Source of the DNA: Allobosea sp. BK604
Lineage (GTDB): Bacteria; Pseudomonadota; Alphaproteobacteria; Rhizobiales; Beijerinckiaceae
DNA length: 64,000 nucleotides
NCBI RefSeq assembly: GCF_004341515.1
Contig: NZ_SLZF01000001.1
Coordinates: 248,001 to 312,000, forward strand
Direction: 5' to 3'
In this document: piece after piece, positions 43,466 to 52,729 of the stretch
Position numbering within the stretch: the first letter of the stretch is position 1
How the letters are laid out: every line of letters begins with the position of its first letter
Notes under the pieces: generated by a model
The model's input: only the letters and a program-made list of their open reading frames with translations
The model's database searches: none
Told to the model about the DNA's origin: nothing
Made by a program: the position numbers and the translations under genes

Positions 43466-46294
43466 ATGCTGAGCTCCCTGCCGATCGCCTTTTCCGCTCC
43501 GCTGGCGCTGGCCGCGCTGGCGCTGCTGCCGGCGCTCTGGCTGATCCTCAGGGTGACGCCGCCGCGGCCGCGCCGGATCGATTTCCCGCCGCTCAAGATC
43601 ATGGCGGACCTCGTCGCCAAGCGCGAATTGCCGGCGCATACGCCCTGGTGGCTCCTGGCGCTGCGCATGGCGATCGCCGCGCTCGTCATCCTCGCCGTCG
43701 CCGGTCCGATCTGGAACCCGCAGCGCGAGACGGCGGCCCTGCGCGGCCCGCTGCTGCTGCTGGTCGATAACGGTTTCGGCGCCGCGACCAATTGGCCCGA
43801 GCGTCTCGCCATTGCCGAGAATCGCGTTGCCGCGGCTGGCCGCGAAGGCCGCCCGGTCGCCATTGTCGGCCTCGCCGAGACGCCTGGCGATATCACGCTC
43901 TCCGAACCACGCGCCGCGCTCGACCGGTTGCGCGCGCTGCCCCTGCAGCCGCATGCGCCAGACCGCGTCGCCCATCTGCCGCGCATCGACGCCTTCCTGA
44001 ACAACTCGCGCGACGCCGAGACCGTCTGGATCTCGGACGGGCTCAGCATCGCCGATGACGGCGCCTTCCTCGCCCGCCTGAAGCAGGAGGCCGGCGCGAG
44101 CCGCCTCTCGATTCATGCCAGCCCGCCCAACCAGCGTGCCCTCACCGCAGCCGAGAACCTCGCCGGCGCGCTCAACGTCAAGGTGCTGCGCCCGACGACC
44201 AGCGCCGCGGCCAGCGGCCAGGTCCGCGCGCTCGACCTCAAGGGGCTTCCGCTCGGCGACGCGCCCTTCGTCTTCGGTCCGACCGAGACGCAGACCATCG
44301 CCCGCCTGACCCTGCCGATCGAGGTCCGCAACGCCGTCTCGCGGCTGGAAGTCGTCGGCGAAGCCAGCGCCGGCGCAGTCGCCCTGCTCGACGACCGCGC
44401 CAAGCGCCGCCGCGTCGGCATCGTCTCCGGCACGACCACCGACACCGCCCAGCCGCTGCTCTCGCCGACCTATTACGTCTCGCGCGCGCTCTCGCCCTTC
44501 GCCGAGATCCGCGAGCCACGCGCCGGCTCGAGCGATCCGATCGGTGAATTGCTGGCGCAGAACCTCTCCGTGCTGGTGCTCGCCGATATCGGTGCGCTCG
44601 ACCGCGACACAGCGGCAAAGATCTCGACCTTCATCGAGCGCGGCGGCGTGCTGTTGCGCTTCGCCGGCGCGCGCCTCGCCGCAGCCACCGACGATCTCAC
44701 CCCGGTGCGCCTGCGCCGCGGCGGCCGCACGCTCGGCGGCGGCCTGTCCTGGGACACGCCGCGCAAGCTCGCGCCCTTCACCCGCGAGAGCCCGTTCTTC
44801 GGTACGCCGATCAATGATGATGTCCGCGTCTCCCGCCAGATCCTGGCGGAACCGGAGGCTGATCTCGCGCGTAAGACCTGGGCTGCACTCGAAGACGGCA
44901 CCCCCGTCGTCACAGGCGAACGGCGCGGTGACGGCGTGATCGCGATGATGCATGTGACGGCCGATACGACTTGGTCGAACCTGCCGCTTTCGGGCCTCTT
45001 CGTCGAAATGCTGCGCAAGGTCGTGGCGCTCGCCGGCACCGGCCCGCAGGAAGCGCAAGCAGAGGATGCACGCGTGGATACGCTCTCGCCGACCAGGGTG
45101 CTCGACGGCAGGGGCATCTTCCGCTCGCCCCCGGCCACGGCCCAGCCCGTCGCCCGCAGCTTCACCGGCCGCGCCACGCTGGCCCATCCGCCCGGCATTT
45201 ACGGGCCGACCGACGGTTCGCTCGCGGTCAACGCGCTCAACCCCACCGACACGCTGAAGGCGCTCGACCTCGCCAGCCTCGGCGCTCCGATCCTGCCGGT
45301 CGACCGGCCGGTGGCCCAGGATATCCGGCCGCAATTGCTGGTGCTCGCCCTGTTGCTGCTCGTCGCCGACACGCTGGCGACGCTCTGGCTCGGCGGCCGG
45401 CTGCGCTTCGCGCGTCCCGGCCGCGCCGCTGCGGCGGCGCTGCTCTTCGGCCTCGGATTGGGCCTGGTCCTCGCGGCGAGCGGCACGCCCGCCCTGGCTC
45501 AGTCGCAGCCGGTTCCCGCCGCCGCGCCCGATACCCGCCCGCCGATCCCGCGCGAGCTTTTCGCCGCCGGCGCCGTTACGCGGCTCGCCTATGTCGTCAC
45601 CGGCGACAAGTCCGTCGACGACATGTCGAAGGCCGGGCTCGCCGGCCTGAACATCGTGCTCGGCGCCCGCACCGCGCTCGAGCCCGGCGAGGCCGTCGGC
45701 GTCGATGTCGCGCGCGACGAGCTCGCCTTCTTCCCGATCCTCTACTGGCCGGTGGTCGCCGGCCGGCCGATCCCATCGGCAGAGACGCTGCGCAAGCTCG
45801 AAGCCTATATGAAGGGCGGCGGGCTCGTGATCTTCGACACCCGCGACGCGATGAGCGCGCGGCCCGGCGGTGGCACGACGCCCGAGGGCGACCAGCTCAA
45901 GCGCATGCTCCAGACGCTCGACATTCCCGAGCTGGAGCCGATCCCGCGCGACCACGTCCTGACCAAGACCTTCTACATCCTCGACGGCTTCGTCGGCCGC
46001 TACGACACCGGCACGACCTGGGTCGAGATCCTGCCGCCGGCCGGCGAGGATGGTCGCCGTCCGGCGCGGGCCGGCGACAGCGTCTCGCCGATCGTGATTA
46101 CCTCGAACGACCTCGCCTCCGCCTGGGCCGTCAACCGCCGCGGCGAAGGCCTCGTGCCGATGTCCGGCTCCGACCCGCGCCAGCGCGAAATGGCGCTGCG
46201 TGCCGGCGTCAACCTCGTGATGTACGCGCTCACCGGCAACTACAAGGCGGATCAGGTCCATGTCCCCGCCCTGCTCGAGCGGCTCGGACAATAG
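43466..46294 (+). CDS. DUF4159 membrane protein with BatA-like N-terminus
   Basis: A 942-residue protein. Two N-terminal helices (LALAALALLPALWLILRV and LLALRMAIAALVILAVAGPI) with the basic linker RPRRIDFPPL match the BatA/aerotolerance N-terminal family. A VWA-like region follows, with reduced motifs, then a stretch with DUF4159-type C-terminal half (about 690-930; ADQLKRMLQTLDIPELEPI, FYILDGFVGRYDTGTTW). An internal hydrophobic segment near 615-660 suggests a second membrane anchoring region. It is the largest gene of the MoxR operon. Confidence 0.88.
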   Translation: MLSSLPIAFSAPLALAALALLPALWLILRVTPPRPRRIDFPPLKIMADLVAKRELPAHTPWWLLALRMAIAALVILAVAGPIWNPQRETAALRGPLLLLVDNGFGAATNWPERLAIAENRVAAAGREGRPVAIVGLAETPGDITLSEPRAALDRLRALPLQPHAPDRVAHLPRIDAFLNNSRDAETVWISDGLSIADDGAFLARLKQEAGASRLSIHASPPNQRALTAAENLAGALNVKVLRPTTSAAASGQVRALDLKGLPLGDAPFVFGPTETQTIARLTLPIEVRNAVSRLEVVGEASAGAVALLDDRAKRRRVGIVSGTTTDTAQPLLSPTYYVSRALSPFAEIREPRAGSSDPIGELLAQNLSVLVLADIGALDRDTAAKISTFIERGGVLLRFAGARLAAATDDLTPVRLRRGGRTLGGGLSWDTPRKLAPFTRESPFFGTPINDDVRVSRQILAEPEADLARKTWAALEDGTPVVTGERRGDGVIAMMHVTADTTWSNLPLSGLFVEMLRKVVALAGTGPQEAQAEDARVDTLSPTRVLDGRGIFRSPPATAQPVARSFTGRATLAHPPGIYGPTDGSLAVNALNPTDTLKALDLASLGAPILPVDRPVAQDIRPQLLVLALLLLVADTLATLWLGGRLRFARPGRAAAAALLFGLGLGLVLAASGTPALAQSQPVPAAAPDTRPPIPRELFAAGAVTRLAYVVTGDKSVDDMSKAGLAGLNIVLGARTALEPGEAVGVDVARDELAFFPILYWPVVAGRPIPSAETLRKLEAYMKGGGLVIFDTRDAMSARPGGGTTPEGDQLKRMLQTLDIPELEPIPRDHVLTKTFYILDGFVGRYDTGTTWVEILPPAGEDGRRPARAGDSVSPIVITSNDLASAWAVNRRGEGLVPMSGSDPRQREMALRAGVNLVMYALTGNYKADQVHVPALLERLGQ

Positions 46295-46312
46295 GTTTGG
46301 GACAGTAAGCTG

Positions 46313-48412
46313 ATGTGGAGTGTCTCGCTCGCCCCGCTGGTGCCGCTGCCCCTGCTGATCGGGCTCGCGCTGCTCGCGGCCGTGGCGGCCGGTGTCGCGC
46401 TGGTGCTCGCCGGCCGCAGCGCCATCCTGCGTGCGCTCGCCCTGATCGTGCTGACCGTGGCGCTGGCCGATCCTTCGCTCGTGTTCGAGGATCGCGAGCC
46501 GGTCAAGGACGTCGTCCCGGTGGTGATCGACCGCTCCGGCTCGAACCGCCTCGCCGACCGCACAGCCCAGACCCAGGCCGCCCAGGCTGAGGTCGAGCGG
46601 CAATTGCGCGGCGTCGGCGGCATCGAGCCGCGCATCGTCGAGGTCACCGACGCGCAGGGCTCGGGCGACGGCACGCGCCTGTTCGAGGCTCTCGCAGCCA
46701 GCGTCGCCGACGTACCGACCGAGCGCGTCGCCGGCGCCATCGTCATCAGCGACGGTCTCGCCCATGACACCCCGGCCAATGCCGAGGCGCTCGGCCTGCG
46801 CGCGCCGCTGCACGTGCTGACCACCGGCCGCAATGCCGAGATCGACCGCCGCATCGTGTTGCTCGATTCGCCGCGCTTCGGCATCGTCGGCAAGGACCAG
46901 ATCATCCGCCTGCAGGTCCTGGAAAAGGGCGGCCCCGGTCGCGCCGGCCTGACCATCCGCCGCGACGGCGAGGTGATCACGCGCCGCGAGGTCACTGCCG
47001 GCCAGACCGTGCAGGTGCCGGTCCGGATCGACCGCGGCGGCCCGAACGTCGTCGAGATCGAGGCTGCGCCGCTCGAGAACGAGCTGACGCTCGCCAATAA
47101 CCGCGCGGTCATCACCATCGACGGCGTCCGCGACAAGCTGCGCGTGCTCCTGGTCTCGGGCGAGCCGCATCCGGGCGAGCGCACCTGGCGCAACCTCCTG
47201 AAGGCCGACGCCAATGTCGATCTCGTCCATTTCACCATCCTGCGCCCGCCGGAGAAGCAGGACGGCACGCCGATCAACGAGCTCTCGCTGATCGCCTTCC
47301 CGACGCGCGAGCTGTTCCAGGTCAAGATCAAGGAATTCGACCTGATCATCTTCGACCGCTACGCCAACCAGTCGATCCTGCCGCTGCTCTATTTCGACAA
47401 CATCGTCCGCTACGTCCGCGACGGCGGCGCTCTCCTGGTCGCGGCCGGCCCCGAATATTCCGGCGCGCAGTCGCTCTCGCGCACCCCGCTCGGCCAGATT
47501 CTGCCCGCCCTTCCCGACGGCACCGTCATCGACGAGGCCTATCGTGCCCAGGTCAGCGATCCCGGCCGGCGCCACCCGGTCACCCGCGACCTGCCGGGCT
47601 CCGAGGTCCAGCCGCCGCAATGGGGCGAATGGCTGCGCATGGTCGGCGCTCGCGCCCGCTCCGGCTCGACCGTGATGACCGGCCCGGGCGAGCGCCCGCT
47701 GCTGATGCTGTCGCGCGAGCAGAAAGGCCGCGTCGCGCTCTTCCTCTCCGACCATGCCTGGCTCTGGGCCCGCGGCTTTCGCGACGGCGGACCCTATCTC
47801 GACCTGCTGCGCCGCCTGAGCCACTGGCTGATGAAAGAGCCGGAGCTCGAGGAGGAGGCGCTGCGTGCCTCGGCCCGCGGCCGCACCATCGAGATCGAGC
47901 GGCAGACGCTCGGCGACAATCCCGCCCCGGTCGTCGTCACCGGCCCCGACGGCTCCTCCCGCTCCGTCCCGCTGGAGCCCGGCCGCCCCGGCCTGTTCAG
48001 CGCCCGCGTCCAGACCAGCGAATTCGGCCTGCATCGGATTTCCGCGGACAACCTGACGGCCTTCGCCAGCGTCGGCCCGGAGAACCCGCGCGAGCTGATG
48101 GAGGTCGTCAGCGATCCGTCCAAGCTGCAAGCCCTGGCGGAAGCGACCGGCGGCTCCTCGCGCCGTATCGGTCAGGAGAGCGGCTCGGCCGTTAACATCC
48201 CGCGCATCGTGCCGGTGCGTTCGGGCTCGTCCTTCGCCGGCGCGGACTGGATCGGCCTGCGCATCAGCGATTCCGGCATCGTCCGCGGCGTCTCGATCTC
48301 GCCGCTCTTCATCGGGCTGATCGGGCTGGCGCTGCTCTTCGGCGCGCTGGTGGCGGGCTGGCTCGGCGAGACCGGCCGCAGCTTCAGGCGGAAGCCCGAC
48401 GCCACGGCGTGA
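46313..48412 (+). CDS. VWA/glutamine-amidotransferase-like membrane protein
   Basis: A 699-residue protein. Two N-terminal hydrophobic helices precede a VWA-like domain with the D-x-S-x-S motif in VVIDRSGSNRLAD and a VISDGLAHDTP strand. A Rossmann-like class I amidotransferase fold follows near 280-420 (VLLVSGEPHPGERTWRNLLK; GGALLVAAGPEYSG) but I see no catalytic Cys. A C-terminal membrane helix ends the protein (PLFIGLIGLALLFGALVAGW). It completes the MoxR operon and overlaps the GNAT gene on the other strand by 29 bases. Confidence 0.88.
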   Translation: MWSVSLAPLVPLPLLIGLALLAAVAAGVALVLAGRSAILRALALIVLTVALADPSLVFEDREPVKDVVPVVIDRSGSNRLADRTAQTQAAQAEVERQLRGVGGIEPRIVEVTDAQGSGDGTRLFEALAASVADVPTERVAGAIVISDGLAHDTPANAEALGLRAPLHVLTTGRNAEIDRRIVLLDSPRFGIVGKDQIIRLQVLEKGGPGRAGLTIRRDGEVITRREVTAGQTVQVPVRIDRGGPNVVEIEAAPLENELTLANNRAVITIDGVRDKLRVLLVSGEPHPGERTWRNLLKADANVDLVHFTILRPPEKQDGTPINELSLIAFPTRELFQVKIKEFDLIIFDRYANQSILPLLYFDNIVRYVRDGGALLVAAGPEYSGAQSLSRTPLGQILPALPDGTVIDEAYRAQVSDPGRRHPVTRDLPGSEVQPPQWGEWLRMVGARARSGSTVMTGPGERPLLMLSREQKGRVALFLSDHAWLWARGFRDGGPYLDLLRRLSHWLMKEPELEEEALRASARGRTIEIERQTLGDNPAPVVVTGPDGSSRSVPLEPGRPGLFSARVQTSEFGLHRISADNLTAFASVGPENPRELMEVVSDPSKLQALAEATGGSSRRIGQESGSAVNIPRIVPVRSGSSFAGADWIGLRISDSGIVRGVSISPLFIGLIGLALLFGALVAGWLGETGRSFRRKPDATA

Positions 48413-48896
48413 CCGCGCCGCGCCGCTGGGCGAGCACGCCCTCGAGCAGCTCGAGCGCCAGGAAACGCGCCGGATTGGCCGGCCCGGGCAGGATGAGCTG
48501 CTCGGGCGCGATCGGCTTGAAGCCGAAGCGCGCATAATAGGGCGCATCGCCGATCAGCATGATCAGGTCGTGGCCGGCTTTCCGCGCCGATTCGATCGAG
48601 GCGTTCATCAGCGCCGCCCCGATGCCCCTGCCCTCGAAGGCGGGATCGACCGTCAGCGGCCCGAGCATCAGCGCCGGGTAGCCGCCCGCCTCCACCACCG
48701 TCACGCGCACGGAGCCGACGAGGAACGTGCCGACATGGGCGGCATAGCACAGGGCCGGATCCTGAGGCACGCCCTCTCGCAGGCGAAACGCCGTGCGCGC
48801 GAAGCGGCCGGGCCCGAAGGCACGCTCGTGCAGCCGCTCGATCGCGGCGGAATCGGCGGGAAGTTCGTGGCGGATGGTAAGCGGAAGCGACGTCAT
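48384..48896 (-). CDS. GNAT family N-acetyltransferase
   Basis: A 170-residue acetyltransferase of the GNAT fold: SVRVTVVEAGGYPALMLGPL (beta 4), the acetyl-CoA loop VDPAFEGRGIGAALMNASIE, then LIMLIGDAPYYARFGFKPIA, the characteristic YxRFGF motif of YhbS-like proteins. Substrate unknown. The 3' end overlaps the last 29 bases of the VWA gene. A 334-base gap separates it from the exported ArgH-like gene. Confidence 0.9.
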   Translation of the reverse strand: MTSLPLTIRHELPADSAAIERLHERAFGPGRFARTAFRLREGVPQDPALCYAAHVGTFLVGSVRVTVVEAGGYPALMLGPLTVDPAFEGRGIGAALMNASIESARKAGHDLIMLIGDAPYYARFGFKPIAPEQLILPGPANPARFLALELLEGVLAQRRGAVTPWRRASA

Positions 48897-49230
48897 GACG
48901 GCAGACCTGCGGACGGACAGCGAGGCAAGGAGAGGCCCGGTCAGCCAGCACGGCAGCCGAGCGGAAAGGCGCGTTCAGCGCGTCGGTCGTCGCAGGAAGG
49001 AAACGTCTTGCCGGTCAGCCATGGCGCGCCTGTAGCAGAGGCTTAGGCGGGCGTCTATCGGCGATCTCGGCCGGCACAGCGTTTCGGTCATGGCGAGCGA
49101 GCGGGCTTGCCAGCCTTGCGGGATTGGCCTTCCCTGCCTGACCAAGCCCCCGACCGGCAGCGGCTCTTCAGCGCCAACCAGGCCGGTCACAGCACGACAG
49201 ATCGCAATCCGGGGCAGGCGGAGGACGCGA
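48897..49230. other. 334-base intergenic region between divergent genes
   Basis: Divergent spacer between the GNAT and the argininosuccinate-lyase-like genes. I see no clear promoter, repeat or small gene; GC content is a little lower than in the flanking genes. GGCGGAGGA, near its end, is the ribosome site of the downstream gene. Confidence 0.4.
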
Positions 49231-50757
49231 ATGGCAAGACCTCATGCGACGATAAGAACGCGTGCCGCGATCGGCGCGCTGCTGCTCTGGGCCTGCTCGC
49301 TGCCGGCCCAGGCCCAGCAAGCGCCCGCCCGCGACGAATTCTTCTGGCTCGGCGAGATCAACAAGGCGAGCGCGGTCATCAACCGGGACGAGGGCCTGCT
49401 CGACCCGGCGCTCGCGCCAAAGGTGGCTGCGGGCATCGCCAAGGTCATCGAAGCCGGCGGCAAGCCAGGTGCGAAACGCCCGTCCAGCGTCATCACCTTC
49501 GAGCCGCTCCTGATCGAGGCGGCCGGTGTCGAGGTGACGCTGCTCCATGCCGGCCGCTCCAGCCAGGACATGCACGCGACCTATCGCGCCGCCATCCTGC
49601 GCGACAACCTGCTCAAGCTCGCGAGCCAGCTGAACAAGACCTCATCGTCGCTCGTCGAGCTTGCGGCCAGGCACGCCAGAACGATCGTGCCGAACTACAC
49701 CAACGGCGTCGCGGCGCAACCGAACAGTTATGGCCATTACCTGCTCGGCCATGCCGCGGGCCTCGAGCGCGACGCACAGCGGATTCGCGAGACCTATGCC
49801 CGCGTCGATCGCTCGCCGATGGGAACGACGGTGCTGAACGGCACGAGCTGGCCGCTGAACCGCCAGCGCATGGCCGATTATCTCGGCTTCGCCGCGCTCG
49901 TCGACAACGCCTATGACGCTTCGCAGATCGCGTCGAGCGATCTGCCGGTCGAGACCGCCGCCGTGGTGACGGGCATCGCGCTGCATACCGGCGGCTTCGT
50001 CGAGGACGTGATGACGCAATATGCGCAATCGCGCCCCTGGATCCTGCTGCGCGAAGGCGGCGGCAACACCTATGTCTCCAGCGCGATGCCGCAGAAACGC
50101 AATCCCGGCCTGCTCAACGGCACGCGCGAAGCGGCCTCCACGGCGATGACCCTGGCCTTGGGGCCCGTCATCAAGGCACATAACATCACGCCCGGAATGG
50201 CCGACGCGAAGGACGTCAAGGCCAACAGCGCCATGGTCGAGAGCGCGATCACGGCCTTGCGAGACCTGGACCGGATCCTGGCGGCACTGGTGATCGATCC
50301 CGAGCGCGCCCTGGAGGAGCTCAACAGCGACTGGACCGCCTCCCAGGAACTCGCCGATCTCCTGATGCGCAAATACAAGCTGCCCTTCCGCGCCGGGCAT
50401 CATTTCGCATCCGAGATCGTCGATTTCGCCAAGGCCAACAACATCAAGCCGACCGACTTCCCCTATGCCGAGGCGAAGGCGATCTTCCGCAAGGCCTCGG
50501 CCGAAGGCGGCACGCCCGGCCAGGAGCTTCCGATGAGCGAGGAGGAGTTCCGCGGCGCGCTCGATCCCGTGGCGATCGTGAAAAGCCGCGCCACGGCGGG
50601 CGGCCCACAGCCGGCCGAGATGGAGCGCATGCTCGGCGAAGCCAGGCAGAGGCTTGCGCAGCAGGATGACTGGATCAAGCAGAAGCGGGCGAAGATCGAT
50701 ATCTCGCTGGCCAGGCTCGATACCGACTTCAGCACGCTCGCCAGGAGCGCCAACTAG
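49231..50757 (+). CDS. Exported argininosuccinate-lyase-like protein
   Basis: A 508-residue member of the fumarase/aspartase superfamily with an apparent Sec signal (MARPHATIRTRAAIGALLLW, then AQAQQ cleavage site). The ArgH-type signature is present: SSAMPQKRNPGLLN. The block that holds the catalytic His in ArgH (YTHLQ-AQP) reads YTNGVAAQPNSYGHYLLGH, with Asn in place of His. So either it catalyses a different periplasmic reaction or is non-catalytic. Start at 49231 is preceded by GGCGGAGGA. No arginine genes are nearby. Confidence 0.85.
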   Translation: MARPHATIRTRAAIGALLLWACSLPAQAQQAPARDEFFWLGEINKASAVINRDEGLLDPALAPKVAAGIAKVIEAGGKPGAKRPSSVITFEPLLIEAAGVEVTLLHAGRSSQDMHATYRAAILRDNLLKLASQLNKTSSSLVELAARHARTIVPNYTNGVAAQPNSYGHYLLGHAAGLERDAQRIRETYARVDRSPMGTTVLNGTSWPLNRQRMADYLGFAALVDNAYDASQIASSDLPVETAAVVTGIALHTGGFVEDVMTQYAQSRPWILLREGGGNTYVSSAMPQKRNPGLLNGTREAASTAMTLALGPVIKAHNITPGMADAKDVKANSAMVESAITALRDLDRILAALVIDPERALEELNSDWTASQELADLLMRKYKLPFRAGHHFASEIVDFAKANNIKPTDFPYAEAKAIFRKASAEGGTPGQELPMSEEEFRGALDPVAIVKSRATAGGPQPAEMERMLGEARQRLAQQDDWIKQKRAKIDISLARLDTDFSTLARSAN

Positions 50758-50832
50758 CACCCCAAGAAACGCAGACTTGTTCCGGGACCGGCGCCGCCGT
50801 GTCCCGGTGGCGACATCAGGGGCATCGATCCT

Positions 50833-51330
50833 CTACCAGTCCTGCGTCGCGGGCCTTCCGGCGAGCACCTCGTCCAGCCGCCGTCGCGTCCCCGCCGTCA
50901 TTCCCTCCGGCAGGTCGTCGAGCCGGAAGAAGCGCGCCTCAGCGATCTCGCGATCCGGCTGCTTCGCCTCCTGCACCGTGAAATCGCGCACGATGAAGAC
51001 GGCGACATGGTCACGTGGCGAGATCGCCCGGTTGAAGAAGACGCCGTGCAGCAGCGGCGGCCCGGCGAGCCCGATGCAGGCCTCCTCGCGCAACTCTTTC
51101 TCCAAGGCTTGCAGCAAGGTCTCACCGCGCTCGACGCCGCCGCCCGGCAGATGCCAGCCCGCGGTATAGGTGTGGCGCACCAGGAAGACCTCGCGCTGGT
51201 CACGCAGCACGACGGCGCGCACCCCGAGCGTCATGCCCCGCGACAGCCAGAAATAGAGGTGCAGGAGCCGCCGCAATGGCCTCGGCATGCCCTTCTCGCT
51301 CGTAGGGTGGGGAGGAGCGGTTTTGCTCAT
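50833..51330 (-). CDS. Nudix hydrolase
   Basis: A 165-residue Nudix protein. The signature is complete: GGGVERGETLLQALEKELRE with EEACIG. It is preceded by RGMTLGVRAVVLRDQREVFL and followed by YVRD-type strand HVAVFIVRDFTVQEAKQPDR. The N-terminal helix LLHLYFWLSRG may bind a membrane or a long substrate. The substrate (NDP-sugar, dinucleotide or mRNA cap) cannot be told from sequence. It is divergent from a small gene and a metallophosphatase. Confidence 0.92.
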   Translation of the reverse strand: MSKTAPPHPTSEKGMPRPLRRLLHLYFWLSRGMTLGVRAVVLRDQREVFLVRHTYTAGWHLPGGGVERGETLLQALEKELREEACIGLAGPPLLHGVFFNRAISPRDHVAVFIVRDFTVQEAKQPDREIAEARFFRLDDLPEGMTAGTRRRLDEVLAGRPATQDW

Positions 51331-51364
51331 GCGCGGAGCGAACCCAAAGGAAGGCTTAATTGTC

Positions 51365-51381
51365 TATGCAATAGCTGCATA
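51365..51381. promoter_or_regulatory. TATGCA-N5-TGCATA inverted repeat
   Basis: Six-base perfect arms separated by five bases, 35 bases upstream of the nudix start and about 90 upstream of a candidate short gene. It looks like a regulator site for a LysR or other dimeric protein. No specific regulator is assigned. Confidence 0.45.
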
Positions 51382-51471
51382 ACGAACCTGTCATATCCCC
51401 TGTCGCAATGTCACAAACGCGCCCCATATGAGGCTGATCAGAGCGGCTATTCGCTGCTGGGGTCCAATATC

Positions 51472-51588
51472 ATGCTTCTCGCCTTCATCACCGCCCGTAT
51501 CAGGGCCAAGCGCGCCTACGTCTGGAAGCCCGCCGTCACCCTCACCGATCCGCGCATCGTCTCGGAACTGACCGGCTCGTTCAACTGA
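51472..51588 (+). CDS. Candidate 38-residue small protein
   Basis: An ATG-initiated frame reading MLLAFITARIRAKRAYVWKP and ending ELTGSFN. It has a short hydrophobic start, a basic patch and a Pro/Thr-rich tail. The ribosome site is weak (GCTGGGGTC). It has a clean upstream region with the inverted repeat at 51365. Small proteins of this size with such promoters occur in related bacteria. Not proven; only comparative or expression data could confirm it. Confidence 0.35.
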   Translation: MLLAFITARIRAKRAYVWKPAVTLTDPRIVSELTGSFN

Positions 51589-51682
51589 GCAAGGTTCCGC
51601 CCATAGCGTCCTGCGCAACCGCAACGCCGGCGCGGCGTTGCGGCGCTTGACGTCTGCCCTGCTCTAAGGGCAAGCGCTGGGG

Positions 51683-52576
51683 GTGTTCAAACTTGCGCAC
51701 CTGTCCGACCCGCATCTTGGCCCGCTCGCCAAGTTCTCGCTGCACGAACTGCTCGGCAAGCGCGCGACCGGCTATGTGAACTGGCGCCGCAAGCGCCGCC
51801 ATGCCCATGATATGGAAGTGCTGGCACTGATCGTCGCGGATATCCGCGCGCAGCAGCCCGACCATATCGCCTGCACCGGCGATGTTGCCCATATCGGCCT
51901 GCCCAACGAGTTCAAGACCGCCGTCACCTTCCTCGACACGCTCGGCCCGCGCGAGATGGTCAGCTTCGTGCCGGGCAATCACGATGCCTACGCGCAATCC
52001 TCGCTGAAGCCTTTGGCGAGCCTGCTCGGCCCCTGGTGCGCCGACGATGTCGGCGCCGCCGGCTATCCCTGGTATCGCAAGCGCGGCAATGTCGCGCTGA
52101 TCGGCCTGAATTCGGGTGTCCCGACCTTGCCGCTGATGGCGACGGGGCGCATCGGTCGCGACCAGATCGCCAGAGCCGAGGTCCTGCTCGACCGCGCCAA
52201 GGCGGAAGGCCTGGTCCGCGTCGTCCTGATCCACCATCCGCCCTATCTCGGCGGCGCCAAGCGCGGCCGCGAACTGGTCGACGCCGAGGCCTTCGAGGCG
52301 ATGCTGAAGCGCCATGGGGCCGATCTCGTCCTGCACGGCCACAACCACACCTTCTCGCTGGCCTGGCGGCCGGGGCCGGAGCATGACGTCCCGATCGTCG
52401 GCGTGCCGTCGGCCTCGATTGGTCCGCTCGGCCATGGCGAGAGGGCGACCTGGCATCTGTTCAAGATCGAGGGCGATGCCGACGCACCGATGATCAGCGT
52501 CGAGCAGCGCGGCTTCGAGCCCGACGGCACGGTGATCATGCGCCAGCAAATCGCGCTGCGGGCGAAGGCGGTTTAG
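51683..52576 (+). CDS. Metallophosphoesterase family protein
   Basis: A 297-residue calcineurin-fold phosphoesterase. All metal motifs are present: SDPHLGP at the N-terminus, TGDVAH, PGNHDAY, HHPPYLGG and HGHNHTFS. The start is GTG 51683, preceded by a weak GCTGGGG. No signal peptide is seen, so it is probably cytosolic. Substrate unknown; candidates include cyclic nucleotides and phospholipid headgroups. It lies about 95 bases after the small-protein candidate, same strand. Confidence 0.93.
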   Translation: MFKLAHLSDPHLGPLAKFSLHELLGKRATGYVNWRRKRRHAHDMEVLALIVADIRAQQPDHIACTGDVAHIGLPNEFKTAVTFLDTLGPREMVSFVPGNHDAYAQSSLKPLASLLGPWCADDVGAAGYPWYRKRGNVALIGLNSGVPTLPLMATGRIGRDQIARAEVLLDRAKAEGLVRVVLIHHPPYLGGAKRGRELVDAEAFEAMLKRHGADLVLHGHNHTFSLAWRPGPEHDVPIVGVPSASIGPLGHGERATWHLFKIEGDADAPMISVEQRGFEPDGTVIMRQQIALRAKAV

Positions 52577-52729
52577 CTCCCGCGACGCCCTCAAAGAGCC
52601 TGAGAATTCGCCAGCGCGAGTCGAGTGGCGTGGTGGTCGAGAACCGGAGCGGAGCGGACATCGGTCCGTGAGCACCGGAAGCGCAGACCGCCGCGTCAGG
52701 CGGCCGCGCTGGTGGGTTCGCAGGCGCTT

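Noticed and set aside
43406..48547. A 1713-codon open frame on the minus strand
   Set aside because: It lies antisense to DUF4159, the VWA gene and part of DUF58, all of which have clear motifs. Long antisense frames are expected in high-GC DNA with G/C-rich third positions, and its translation is Arg/Gly/Ala/Asp-rich with no recognisable domain.
49231..50757. Annotating this as argH for arginine biosynthesis
   Set aside because: It is exported and lacks the catalytic His; no arginine genes are nearby.
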